In this document: one piece after another, positions 27,013 to 35,439 of the stretch
How the letters are laid out: each line of letters opens with the position of its first letter
Numbering within the stretch: position 1 is the stretch's first letter
Source: Pseudomonas trivialis
Lineage (GTDB): Bacteria > Pseudomonadota > Gammaproteobacteria > Pseudomonadales > Pseudomonadaceae
Direction: 5' to 3'
Length of the DNA: 64,000 bases
Assembly (NCBI RefSeq): GCF_001439805.1
Contig: NZ_JYLK01000013.1
Coordinates: 124,001 to 188,000 of the forward strand
Notes under the pieces: model-generated
What the model saw: only the letters and a program-made list of their open reading frames with translations
Database searches by the model: none
What the model was told of the DNA's origin: nothing
Made by a program: the position numbers and the translations under genes

Positions 27013-28659
27013 ATGAAAAAACCTGTCTCGCTGGCGATGCGTATCGGCCTGGGCTTTGCTTCCACCCTGTCATTGCTGGTGCTGATCACCGCCGTGGGTA
27101 TCCAGCGCGTGGGCTTTATCGACAGCACGCTCAAGGACGTCGCCGAAAAAGCCGCCGTGGCCCAACGCTACGCCATCAATTTCCGGGGCAGCGTGCATAA
27201 CCGCGCGATCGCCATTCGCGATGCGGTGCTGGTCACGGATGAGCGCGCGCTCGCCCGGCACCTGGCCGAGATCGACCAGCTCAAGCACGACTACGAGGAC
27301 GCCGCCGTGCCGCTTGACCGCCTGTTCGGCAACGGCGGCGCCAGCGCCGAGGAAGCCCGGCTGCTGAGCGATATCAAGGCCATCGAGACACAGACGCTTG
27401 CGTCCTCGGAGCGCGTCATCAACCTGCGCCGCAATAACGACATCGCCGGCGCACAGGCATTATTGCTGGCCCAAAGTTCTGACCTTTATTCCGAGTGGCT
27501 CAAACGCGTCAACGCGTTGATCGATTTTGAAGAAGCGCGGATCCGGCACCAGCTTGACTCGGTGCAGAGCGCGGCGAGCAACTTCGCGGTATTGATGCTG
27601 CTGGCCAGCGCCGTGGCGATTGTCCTGAGCGTGCTGGTGTCGTTGCTGATCATCCGCAAGGTCAAGGCTACCCTGGGCGCGGAGCCGGAAGAAGTGGCCG
27701 AGGCAATCCGTCGCCTGGCCCAGGGTGACTTGAACCAGAGCATCGACACCCGTCACCCCGACAGCGTCATGGGCATTCTCAAAAACGCGCTGATTCGCCT
27801 GGGCGACACCATCACCGAAGTGCGCGCATCGGCCCAGGCCTTGCGTGACTCATCGGTGACCCTGTTGTCCGCGGCCGGCGAAAACCGCCAGCAGATCAGG
27901 CTGCAAACCAGCGAAGCCCAGCATGTGGCCGCCGCCATTACGCAAATGGCCGCATCGGTCAATGAAGTGTCGGGCTACGCCTCGGCAGCCGCCGAGGCCA
28001 CCCTGCTGGCCGATGCCGAAGTCAACAGCGGCCATCGCCTGGTGGGCGAAGTGAGCGTGGCGATTGAAGAACTGGCGGAAATTCTCGAACAGGCCACCAC
28101 CCGCGTCACTCAGGTGTCCAGCGACAGCGAAAGCATCGAAACAGTGATTGAGGTGATCAACTCGATTGCCGCGCAGACCAACCTGCTCGCCCTGAACGCC
28201 GCGATTGAAGCCGCACGCGCCGGGGAGCATGGCCGAGGCTTTGCGGTGGTCGCCGACGAAGTGCGCTCGCTCGCGACACGCACCCAGGAGTCCACCCAGG
28301 AGATCCGCGACATGATCGGTAAACTGCAAAATGGCACCCAGGACGCCGCCGATATCATGCAACGCAGCCGCGCCCTGGCCCAGGCAACCGTCGGCCAGAC
28401 CCGCGATTCGCAAGTGTCATTGGGCAAGATCAGCCAGGAAGTCGGCGCGATCAACACCATGAATGCGCAGATCGCCAGCGCCTCGGTGCAGCAGAGCGCC
28501 GCCGCCGAAGAAGTTGCGCAGAACGTCACGCGTATCCACAGCTCCACCGTGCAATCGGCCGCTGGCTCCGAAGTGGTGGAAAACGCCAATCAGGAACTGG
28601 CGGAGCTGGCGGACCGGTTGAGCACCAAGGTAGCGTTCTTCAACGTGGCGGTCCGTTAA
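27013..28659 (+). CDS. Methyl-accepting chemotaxis protein with four-helix-bundle sensor
   Basis: Protein of 548 residues. TM1 is at about residues 9-30. A periplasmic helical domain of about 160 residues (4HB_MCP type, including a conserved region around YAINFRGSVHNRAIAIRDA) is followed by TM2 at about 191-214. A short HAMP region (about 215-265, containing RLAQGDLN) precedes the signalling domain. The CheA/CheW-binding hairpin is clear: NSIAAQTNLLALNAAIEAAR followed by GFAVVADEVRSLA. The C-terminus lacks the pentapeptide used for CheR tethering. The ligand cannot be deduced. No FliA-type promoter was found upstream. Confidence 0.9.
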   Translation: MKKPVSLAMRIGLGFASTLSLLVLITAVGIQRVGFIDSTLKDVAEKAAVAQRYAINFRGSVHNRAIAIRDAVLVTDERALARHLAEIDQLKHDYEDAAVPLDRLFGNGGASAEEARLLSDIKAIETQTLASSERVINLRRNNDIAGAQALLLAQSSDLYSEWLKRVNALIDFEEARIRHQLDSVQSAASNFAVLMLLASAVAIVLSVLVSLLIIRKVKATLGAEPEEVAEAIRRLAQGDLNQSIDTRHPDSVMGILKNALIRLGDTITEVRASAQALRDSSVTLLSAAGENRQQIRLQTSEAQHVAAAITQMAASVNEVSGYASAAAEATLLADAEVNSGHRLVGEVSVAIEELAEILEQATTRVTQVSSDSESIETVIEVINSIAAQTNLLALNAAIEAARAGEHGRGFAVVADEVRSLATRTQESTQEIRDMIGKLQNGTQDAADIMQRSRALAQATVGQTRDSQVSLGKISQEVGAINTMNAQIASASVQQSAAAEEVAQNVTRIHSSTVQSAAGSEVVENANQELAELADRLSTKVAFFNVAVR

Positions 28660-28757
28660 CCGCCACAGGTCTGCGACGGTCGGCAGGCGACTCGGGCGAG
28701 GCAGTCGCGGGCAGGCCGGTCAATTGAGCGACACGCAGGACGGGGGAGCAATGGGAG

Positions 28758-29243
28758 CTACTGCTGCCTGGCCCTGCGGGTTTTGGCCTTGAGGTTGTCT
28801 GAAAACCTTTTGTACATGGCTCTGGCGAGCGCTCGTTGAGCGCGCATTTCGCGGCATGCATGGCGCATCTCTCGATGCCAGTCCGTATTGAGCAGAAGCA
28901 ATCCCAGCAGTGAAAACACGACACCCGAAGAGAACGCCAGGCGGTGGGTGCAGTCGTCCAGTGTCGGCAGGATCGACATCAGGCAAACAGCAAAATAGCC
29001 CGCCAGCCAGCCCGCCGCCCAGTTGTGCCCGCGTGCAATCAAGACATTGAGAAGCACCACGGCAGCCGTCAACAAGAGCAGGGACCACCTGGACACTTCC
29101 GCCTTGAGGACCGGATCGAGCTTGCGTAGATAAGCCGCTTCGTTAAGCACGATCGCCGAGGCGCCGGAAAGGACAGCCATGAACAGCGTGCTCACGAACA
29201 CAGGAAAGTAGCGAATGAGAACGCTGGCCGTCGAATCATTCAT
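28758..29243 (-). CDS. Small four-helix membrane protein of unknown function
   Basis: Protein of 161 residues with four likely transmembrane segments (about 10-33, 52-70, 76-95 and 99-120) and a basic, arginine-rich cytoplasmic tail of about 40 residues (REMRHACREMRAQRALARAM onward). I do not recognise the family. Convergent with the chemoreceptor gene, about 100 bp apart, and followed upstream by a 236-bp gap before pncA that contains no other ORF. The topology with a positively charged C-terminus suggests an inner-membrane protein with a cytoplasmic tail. Confidence 0.6.
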   Translation of the reverse strand: MNDSTASVLIRYFPVFVSTLFMAVLSGASAIVLNEAAYLRKLDPVLKAEVSRWSLLLLTAAVVLLNVLIARGHNWAAGWLAGYFAVCLMSILPTLDDCTHRLAFSSGVVFSLLGLLLLNTDWHREMRHACREMRAQRALARAMYKRFSDNLKAKTRRARQQ

Positions 29244-29479
29244 GTGCTTGGCAAAGCCGTTGCCACACCGGCCAACATGATTGCAGCACGGCTGTACAGC
29301 ACGCTCGCGGACGAGCAGTGGCTGCTGGGAAAACCTTCCCTGAATACGCTGAACGTCACTCCTTTACTCCTAGACTAACCAAGAGCACAGAGGGTAAAGA
29401 ATCAGTTCTACACAAGCATGTAGGAAAAGTTCCTTTTTGCCGGAGGGCACTTCCCGTTATCGTTCTTTTGGCCGCCTGA

Positions 29480-30142
29480 TCAATCGTATAAATCGGAAAG
29501 TGCGAGCGTCGCGGTCAGTTCTTCGCGGGTCCGGGTGATGACGGCGCCTGCCGTGAGCAACTGATTGACGGCATCAAGGCCGCCCTCCGGCGTGATGGCG
29601 CGACAGGCCGGCAGGTGCAGCACCACCGCCAGACCCGCCTTGAGCAGTTGCAGGGCGGTGGTCTTGACGCAATAGTCCAGGGCCAGGCCGCCGACGATCA
29701 CTCGCAGCACGCCACGGGTCTTGAGGTACTCGATGACGCCCGTGGAGAGCTTGTCGTGCAGGTCGTGGTAACAGGCGCCATAGGGGTGCAGCTCGGGCTC
29801 GACGCCTTTCCAGACGAAGTAATCGTAGTCATAGGGCGCGGGCAATTCATCCAGCAGGGTGAAGCCCTCGGTGCCAGGCACACAGTGGTTGACCCAGGTG
29901 ACATCGGCGTGCGCCAGGCCAGTGGGCTGCAGCATGTCGCTGTGCCGGGACACCACCCAGGGTGCATGGGGGGTGTGCACGTCCTTGCTGCCAATACGAT
30001 GACCGGCGAGGCTCGCCATATAGTTAAGCTCGGCGCCGATCTGGTCACCACCGGCCACCGGCAATTCCTCGGGGCACAGCGGCGTGAAGCTTTTCTGGGC
30101 ATCGACGTCGAATGAGGCGATGGCGATTTTTGCGAGGGGCAT
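29480..30142 (-). CDS. pncA: Nicotinamidase (pyrazinamidase)
   Basis: Protein of 220 residues of the isochorismatase-like cysteine hydrolase family. It hydrolyses nicotinamide to nicotinate for NAD salvage. The triad is visible: Asp in FDVDAQKSF, Lys in FVWKG and Cys in LDYCVKTTA. The metal-binding D-x-H motif is in DVHTPHAPWVV. The start ATG at 30142 gives the normal family length; the open frame extends far upstream without family similarity and is not used. It is divergent from the TSUP permease gene, with a shared 147-bp intergenic region. Confidence 0.9.
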   Translation of the reverse strand: MPLAKIAIASFDVDAQKSFTPLCPEELPVAGGDQIGAELNYMASLAGHRIGSKDVHTPHAPWVVSRHSDMLQPTGLAHADVTWVNHCVPGTEGFTLLDELPAPYDYDYFVWKGVEPELHPYGACYHDLHDKLSTGVIEYLKTRGVLRVIVGGLALDYCVKTTALQLLKAGLAVVLHLPACRAITPEGGLDAVNQLLTAGAVITRTREELTATLALSDLYD

Positions 30143-30289
30143 GGCGGTTCTCCCGTGGCCAGGCAATAAGATTACAGAGGGTCTGTTTCTTTGATCACAG
30201 TTTTGCCGATTGAACGCCTGCCGGTCAGGTAAGATAGCGCCGTTTGGCACAGCCTGCCCGTTGTGCCCGCCAACCCAAGTCGACTGCCC

Positions 30290-31069
30290 ATGCCCTTCGA
30301 ACTCAGCGTAGACCTCACCACCCTGGCCATCCTCGCCGTGGTTGCCTTTATCGCCGGCTTTATCGACGCCATCGCCGGCGGTGGCGGCTTGCTCACAACC
30401 CCTGCCCTGCTCACGGCCGGCATGCCGCCGCACCTGGTGCTGGGCACCAACAAGCTGAGCTCGACCTTCGGCTCGGCCACCGCCAGTTTCACCTTCTACC
30501 GGCGCAAGCTGTTCCATCCGCGCCAGTGGGTGCACGCCATTGTCGGCACCTTGATCGGTGCACTGACCGGCGCCGTGGTCGCCCACTACCTGCCTGCCGA
30601 AACCCTGAACAAGATGCTCCCGGTAATCGTCTTCGCCTGCGGTGTGTACCTGCTGTTCGGCGGCACGCCCAAGGCGCCGCTGGACGCCGAGGCACCGATC
30701 AGGAAGAAATGGCAAGCCACCCAGGGCTTCGGCCTGGGCTTTTACGACGGCGTGGCCGGGCCCGGCACCGGCGCGTTCTGGACCGTGAGCACGATGCTGC
30801 TGCATCCCATCGACCTGGTGAAAGCCAGCGGCGTGGCGCGCAGCATGAACTTCGTCAGCAACGCGGCGGCGCTGACGGTGTTCATCATCAATGGGTCGGT
30901 GGACTGGATCGTGGGCCTGGCCATGGGCCTGTCGGTGATGTGCGGGGCCTTCTTTGGCGCACGCAGCGCAATCAGCGGCGGCGCCAGGTTCATTCGCCCG
31001 GTGTTCATCACCGTGGTGCTCGGCCTGACCGTGCGACTAGCCTGGCAGCACTGGTTCAGCGTGGCCTAG
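30290..31069 (+). CDS. TSUP (TauE/SafE) family membrane permease
   Basis: Protein of 259 residues with about eight hydrophobic segments. Family signatures are AGFIDAIAGGGGLLTTPALL near the N-terminus and the repeated GFYDGVAGPGTGAFW in the second half. Members of TSUP export or import sulfur-containing organic anions or sulfite, or are uncharacterised like YfcA. The ATG at 30290 was preferred to an upstream GTG at 30263, which adds only non-conserved residues. The 3' end overlaps the convergent nudC gene by 33 bp. Confidence 0.85.
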   Translation: MPFELSVDLTTLAILAVVAFIAGFIDAIAGGGGLLTTPALLTAGMPPHLVLGTNKLSSTFGSATASFTFYRRKLFHPRQWVHAIVGTLIGALTGAVVAHYLPAETLNKMLPVIVFACGVYLLFGGTPKAPLDAEAPIRKKWQATQGFGLGFYDGVAGPGTGAFWTVSTMLLHPIDLVKASGVARSMNFVSNAAALTVFIINGSVDWIVGLAMGLSVMCGAFFGARSAISGGARFIRPVFITVVLGLTVRLAWQHWFSVA

Positions 31070-31870
31070 GCGACGGGCCAGGTACAGGTCGATCAGATAG
31101 CGCGCGATCGAGCGCGATGCCGGCAACGGTGGCAACGCGTGAATATTGAACCACTGCGCGTCCTCTATCTCGTCGGCCTGGGGCACGATCTCGCCGCCGG
31201 CGTATTCGGCATGGAAGCCCAGCATCATCGAGTGCGGAAACGGCCAGCATTGGCTGCCCCTGTACTGAATGTTCTTCACCTCCAACTGTACTTCTTCACG
31301 CACCTCGCGAATCAGGCACTCCTCGGCCGACTCCCCCGGCTCGGCAAACCCCGCCAACGTGCTGTACACCCCCGTGACAAAGCGTGGTGAACGCGCCAAC
31401 AGTATTTCGTCGCCGCGGGTCACCAGCACGATCATGCTCGGCGAAATGCGCGGGTAGCTGCGCAGGTCGCAGGGCTGGCAGAACATTGCGCGCTCGCGCG
31501 GCAGCTGGACCATGGCCTGGCCGCAACTGCCGCAGAAACGGTGCTCACGCGCCCAGGTGCCAATTTGGGCCGCATAACCCAGCACCTTGTACAGGGTGTG
31601 ATCGCCCTGCAGCATGAAGCCGCGCAGGCCCTGCCAACTGCAGCCCGGCACCTGCGCGGCGCTGTCGAGCTCCAGCAGATACACCGGTTCCCCGTCGAGG
31701 TGGCCGATACCGTGCTCGGCGAACACCGACAGCGCCTGGCGCTTGAGCCAGTCACGCGGAAACAGCGGGCCATTGGCATCCTGCAAAAAGCCCTCGCGGC
31801 TGCGTGCGACGGCCCAGCCGCCGGGGGTGTCGTTGTCCAGCAGCGTGGTGGTAATCCAGCCTGGGGTCAT
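31037..31870 (-). CDS. nudC: NADH pyrophosphatase / NAD-capped RNA decapping Nudix enzyme
   Basis: About 277 residues. A four-cysteine zinc site (CGSCG, then CQPC) precedes the Nudix box, which reads GFAEPGESAEE...REVREEVQL. The NudC-specific motif after the box, SQPWPFPxS, is present as SQCWPFPHS. NudC hydrolyses NAD(H) to NMN(H) and AMP and removes NAD caps from RNA. The ATG at 31870 has GGA nine bases upstream; a TTG at 31879 overlapping the upstream gene is possible. It follows the isomerase gene directly and is probably cotranscribed with it. The final 33 bp overlap the convergent TSUP gene. Confidence 0.9.
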   Translation of the reverse strand: MTPGWITTTLLDNDTPGGWAVARSREGFLQDANGPLFPRDWLKRQALSVFAEHGIGHLDGEPVYLLELDSAAQVPGCSWQGLRGFMLQGDHTLYKVLGYAAQIGTWAREHRFCGSCGQAMVQLPRERAMFCQPCDLRSYPRISPSMIVLVTRGDEILLARSPRFVTGVYSTLAGFAEPGESAEECLIREVREEVQLEVKNIQYRGSQCWPFPHSMMLGFHAEYAGGEIVPQADEIEDAQWFNIHALPPLPASRSIARYLIDLYLARRLGHAEPVLPG

Positions 31871-31875
31871 GTCAG

Positions 31876-32688
31876 TCAATCCACAAAGTCGGGTTTCTGT
31901 TTACTCATGTGAGCCGCGATGGCCACGCGCAAATCGTTGGATTGCAACATAGCCGCGTTCCAGGTGGCAACGTATTCCAGACCGTCATTGATGCTGTGAT
32001 CACGCATGTAGCTGATCATGGCCTTGGTGCCGGTGACGGCAATCGGCGATTTGGCGGCGATTTCGCGGGCAATCTCCAGGACTCCGGCCAGCAGGCTGGC
32101 GTGATCGGAATACACACGGTTCACCAGGCCGATGCTGCGCGCTTCTTCGGCGCCGAACTGACGGCCGGTGTAGGCCAGTTCGCGCAGCATGCCGTCACCG
32201 ACAATGCGCGGCAGGCGTTGCAGGGTGCCGACATCGGCGGCCATGCCAATGTCGACTTCCTTGATGGAGAACTGCGCATCCTCGGCGGCATAACGCATGT
32301 CGCAGGCACTGATCAGGTCGATGGCGCCGCCGATGCAGTAGCCCTGGATCGCCGCCAGCACCGGCTTGCGGCAGTTGTCGACCGCGTTGAACGAGGCTTG
32401 CAGCTCGAGGATCTTGCGCCGCAGCAGGCGCGCGTTGCGGCCCACATCCTTGCCCAGGTCATTGGCCACCTGGGCCAGCAGCATCAAGTCGATACCCGAC
32501 GAGAAATGCTTGCCGGCACCGCTGAGCACCACGGCGCGCACGGCGTCGGTGTCTTCAACCCATTGGAATATCTCGACAATTTCACGCCAGAACGCCGCGT
32601 TCATCGCGTTGATCTTTTCCGGACGGTTGATCTGCACATGGGCAACGTTGCCGCTGAGCTCGACAACGAAGGCTTGGTATTCGGACAT
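31876..32688 (-). CDS. Crotonase family, probable delta(3,5)-delta(2,4)-dienoyl-CoA isomerase
   Basis: Protein of 270 residues, crotonase fold. Oxyanion-hole segments are GKHFSSGIDLMLL and GYCIGGAIDLISACDMRY. The stretch IKEVDIGMAADVGTLQRLP is characteristic of ECH1-type dienoyl-CoA isomerases; its acidic residues (E and D of KEVD, with the Asp of SACD) correspond to the catalytic acids of that subgroup rather than to the two glutamates of hydratases. The enzyme would help beta-oxidation of unsaturated fatty acids with odd-numbered double bonds. The start at 32688 is chosen for family length; 50 upstream codons show no similarity. It lies just before nudC with essentially no gap. Confidence 0.85.
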   Translation of the reverse strand: MSEYQAFVVELSGNVAHVQINRPEKINAMNAAFWREIVEIFQWVEDTDAVRAVVLSGAGKHFSSGIDLMLLAQVANDLGKDVGRNARLLRRKILELQASFNAVDNCRKPVLAAIQGYCIGGAIDLISACDMRYAAEDAQFSIKEVDIGMAADVGTLQRLPRIVGDGMLRELAYTGRQFGAEEARSIGLVNRVYSDHASLLAGVLEIAREIAAKSPIAVTGTKAMISYMRDHSINDGLEYVATWNAAMLQSNDLRVAIAAHMSKQKPDFVD

Positions 32689-32892
32689 GGCAGTGATCCC
32701 TGACTGACGATTGATAAGGGCCAGACTATAACAAGCCTGCGCAAGGGCGCATCGGCCAAAAGGCGGACTCGCACTTATCGGCGCCATGGGCACGGGTGTG
32801 CCTGGAAAACGCTGGATAAAACCCCGCGCACCCGCCATCCTTCGCGCTTTAAGCCGCCCGCGCGCGGCGTTTCACGCTCAAAGGACATGCCC

Positions 32893-33447
32893 ATGCACAG
32901 CCAACCCCTCGCCCTGATCGATTTCGACTTCATCGACGAAACCCTGCTCAAATACGGCGACGACCATTCGGTACTCAACCTGGCCGAACTCGACGGTTAC
33001 TTCACCGCGCTGGTGTCGAGCCCGGCCCGGGTTGACGTCGGCGAGTGGTTTCCGGCCATCTGGGGCGGGCACAATCCGGCCTGGGAAAGCGCGGATGAGG
33101 CCCAGCGTTTCCTCGAACTGTGCGTACGCCACATGAATACCCTCGCAGGCCAACTGGCTAACAACGCCCAAGGGTTCAAGGCCCGTTTCGATGACACCGA
33201 GCATCAGGGCCACACCCTGACCCTTGCCGAAGAGTGGTGCTTTGGCTATATCCGTGGCGCGGCCATCGCCACCTGGCCTGACCTGCCGCCCGAGCAGGCC
33301 GCACACCTGGAAAAAATCGCCCTGTGCGCCGAGCAGGACAACTTCGAGCTGCCGGCCGACCTTGATGTACGGGCGCACCAGCAGCGCGTCAGCGAGATCG
33401 AACCGGCCGCGCGAGCCCTGCATGATTACTGGCTGGCCTTGCGCTAA
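32893..33447 (+). CDS. UPF0149 (YecA/YgfB-like) family protein
   Basis: About 184 residues, all-helical, with family features LNLAELDGYFTALVSSP, WFPAIWGG and EEWCFGYIRGAAI. It lacks the C-terminal SEC-C zinc motif seen in longer YecA proteins. The function of the family is not settled. Of two close ATGs (32887, 32893) the second is favoured, because AAGGA at 32881-32885 is then seven bases away. It is divergent from the isomerase gene and 90 bp upstream of aroA, with which it may be cotranscribed. Confidence 0.8.
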   Translation: MHSQPLALIDFDFIDETLLKYGDDHSVLNLAELDGYFTALVSSPARVDVGEWFPAIWGGHNPAWESADEAQRFLELCVRHMNTLAGQLANNAQGFKARFDDTEHQGHTLTLAEEWCFGYIRGAAIATWPDLPPEQAAHLEKIALCAEQDNFELPADLDVRAHQQRVSEIEPAARALHDYWLALR

Positions 33448-33537
33448 GCCTCGACAAGCACCGCTGCTTTGGCCGATTATTCGAGTCCGCCCGTCAGCCA
33501 CTCCGTGCCACCTTGCCTTGATCAGGAGCCTTGCACC

Positions 33538-34794
33538 TTGAGTTCGCAGAAAACCGTGACCGTTACCCCACCCAATTCCCCCCTGAACGGCAAGGTAGCG
33601 CCCCCCGGCTCCAAATCCATCACCAACCGCGCCCTGTTGCTGGCCGCCCTGGCCAACGGCACCAGTCGCCTGACCGGCGCGCTGAAAAGCGATGACACCC
33701 GGCATATGTCGGTGGCCTTGCGCGCGATGGGCGTGACCATCGACGAGCCGGATGACACCACCTTTGTGGTCACCGGGTCCGGCAGGCTGCAACGGTCGGC
33801 ACACCCCTTATTTCTCGGCAATGCCGGCACGGCGATGCGCTTTCTCACCGCCGCCGTGGCCACCGTGCAAGGCAGCGTCGTGCTGGACGGCGACGCCTAC
33901 ATGCAAAAACGTCCGATCGGCCCGCTGCTGACCGCCCTCGGCCAGAACGGCATCCAGGTCGACAGCCCCACCGGCTGCCCGCCCGTGACCGTACACGGTG
34001 CGGGCAAGGTGCGGGCCAAGCGCTTCGAGATCGACGGCGGTTTGTCCAGCCAGTATGTCTCGGCCCTGCTGATGCTGGCGGCGTGCGGCGAAGCACCGAT
34101 TGAAGTGGCACTGACCGGCAAGGACATCGGCGCCCGTGGTTACGTGGACCTGACCCTGGACTGCATGCGCGCATTCGGCGCGCAGGTGGAGGCGGTCGAT
34201 GACACCACCTGGCGCGTCGCCGCCACCGGCTATCACGCCCACGACTACCTGATCGAGCCGGATGCGTCCGCCGCCACCTACCTGTGGGCGGCCGAAGTGT
34301 TGACCGGCGGCCATATCGATATTGGCGTGGCTCCGCAGGATTTCACCCAGCCGGACGCCAAGGCCCAGGCGGTGATCGCGCAGTTCCCGAACATGCCGGC
34401 CACCGTGGTGGGTTCGCAGATGCAGGACGCGATCCCGACCCTCGCGGTATTGGCCGCTTTCAACAACACCCCGGTGCGCTTCACCGAGTTGGCCAACCTG
34501 CGCGTGAAGGAATGTGACCGCGTGCAGGCCCTGCACGACGGCCTCAACGAAATCCGCCCGGGCCTGGCGACCATCGAGGGCGACGACTTGCTGGTAGCCG
34601 CCGATCCGGCACTGGCCGGTACGTCCTGCAATGCGCTGATCGACACCCACGCCGACCACCGCATCGCCATGTGCTTCGCGCTGGCGGGGCTGAAGGTCGC
34701 GGGCATTCGCATCCAGGACCCGGACTGCGTGGCCAAGACCTATCCTGACTACTGGAAGGCCCTGGGCAGCCTCGGCGTTGCGCTGACCTACTGA
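33538..34794 (+). CDS. aroA: Stand-alone 3-phosphoshikimate 1-carboxyvinyltransferase (EPSP synthase)
   Basis: Protein of 418 residues from a TTG start with AGGAG nine bases upstream (33524-33528). It joins shikimate-3-phosphate and phosphoenolpyruvate in the shikimate pathway. Signatures are GSKSITNRALLLAAL at the N-terminus, LFLGNAGTAMRFL, RPIGPLL, SSQYVSALLM, the catalytic Asp in MQDAIPTLA, RVKECDRV and DHRIAMCFAL. The GNAGTAMR loop matches class I enzymes, but the residue equivalent to E. coli Pro101 is Phe. In Pseudomonas the main AroA is usually fused to prephenate dehydrogenase, so this separate gene is probably an additional paralogue. It is not in an aromatic biosynthesis operon. Confidence 0.9.
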   Translation: MSSQKTVTVTPPNSPLNGKVAPPGSKSITNRALLLAALANGTSRLTGALKSDDTRHMSVALRAMGVTIDEPDDTTFVVTGSGRLQRSAHPLFLGNAGTAMRFLTAAVATVQGSVVLDGDAYMQKRPIGPLLTALGQNGIQVDSPTGCPPVTVHGAGKVRAKRFEIDGGLSSQYVSALLMLAACGEAPIEVALTGKDIGARGYVDLTLDCMRAFGAQVEAVDDTTWRVAATGYHAHDYLIEPDASAATYLWAAEVLTGGHIDIGVAPQDFTQPDAKAQAVIAQFPNMPATVVGSQMQDAIPTLAVLAAFNNTPVRFTELANLRVKECDRVQALHDGLNEIRPGLATIEGDDLLVAADPALAGTSCNALIDTHADHRIAMCFALAGLKVAGIRIQDPDCVAKTYPDYWKALGSLGVALTY

Positions 34795-34825
34795 CTCGGC
34801 GTCGCCGCAATGGGGAGGGATGCAC

Positions 34826-35215
34826 ATGACGATTCGCCAACCCTGCCCGCCCGGCGCCTGTATTTGCGCACGTGAAGAACTGCTGCAGGCACCGGGTGCC
34901 GACCTGCGCGTGCTTGGCCTGACGCGCCAGGAAGAAAAAAAGCTCCTTGCCCGGCTGGAAGATCTCAAGAGTTTGCAGGACCTGGAGCACATGCAGCAGC
35001 GGATGTATGAGCTGCTCGGGATTCGGGTGCACGTCGCGCCGGGGCATACCGAGGTCAGGAGCATGCGGGGGATTCAGATTGTCATCGATGAGCTGCCGGG
35101 GATGTGCCGCAAGACGCGGCAGGCAATTCCGGCGGCGATTCGGCGGGGATTGGAGAAACGGCCGGAAATTGCTTATCGGTTGCTCGATGCTTATGACCTG
35201 TTTGGCCAGGGGTAA
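34826..35215 (+). CDS. Hypothetical protein with N-terminal CPPGACIC motif
   Basis: About 129 residues. A purine-rich ribosome site (GGAGG, 34814-34818) is well placed for the ATG at 34826 rather than the ATG at 34820. The N-terminus has three cysteines in CPPGACIC, possibly a metal or redox site. A charged helical region follows (EEKKLLARLEDLKSL, then EHMQQRMYELLG), and a C-terminal part with a further Cys in LPGMCRKTRQAIP. I do not recognise the family. It lies 31 bp after aroA on the same strand and may be cotranscribed. Confidence 0.65.
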   Translation: MTIRQPCPPGACICAREELLQAPGADLRVLGLTRQEEKKLLARLEDLKSLQDLEHMQQRMYELLGIRVHVAPGHTEVRSMRGIQIVIDELPGMCRKTRQAIPAAIRRGLEKRPEIAYRLLDAYDLFGQG

Positions 35216-35300
35216 GGAGGTAGGTGTATATCCATTGCTGCGGTAACGGCCAACTTAGGGTTCCGCCCTTTTGGCGGGTTACTGTAAAAAAGAGCCGAAG
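35216..35300. repeat. Possible interspersed repeat after the hypothetical gene
   Basis: The stretch beginning GGTGTATATCCATTGCTGCG and continuing to the CCGCC-CTTTT-GGCGG hairpin (about 35265-35280) resembles a sequence I recall as widespread between genes of fluorescent pseudomonads. It is non-coding here. It fills much of the 224-bp gap between the convergent hypothetical gene and opmB; the remainder is AT-rich with no clear signal. Confidence 0.35.
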
Positions 35301-35439
35301 CAGATTAAAAGCAGGTTCTCCCCCTGCATCCGCTCGCCACAAGAATGTGGATTCTTGAATTTTTGTCTGCAAAATCAACACGTTATTTTTTGATAAGAGC
35401 GGGTCTGCCGGCGATGCGCCGTGACGGGTATGTACCCCA

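Noticed and set aside
29480..30805. Extended 441-codon version of pncA
   Set aside because: The N-terminal extension is antisense to the TSUP gene and has no similarity to the amidase family; the ATG at 30142 gives the normal length.
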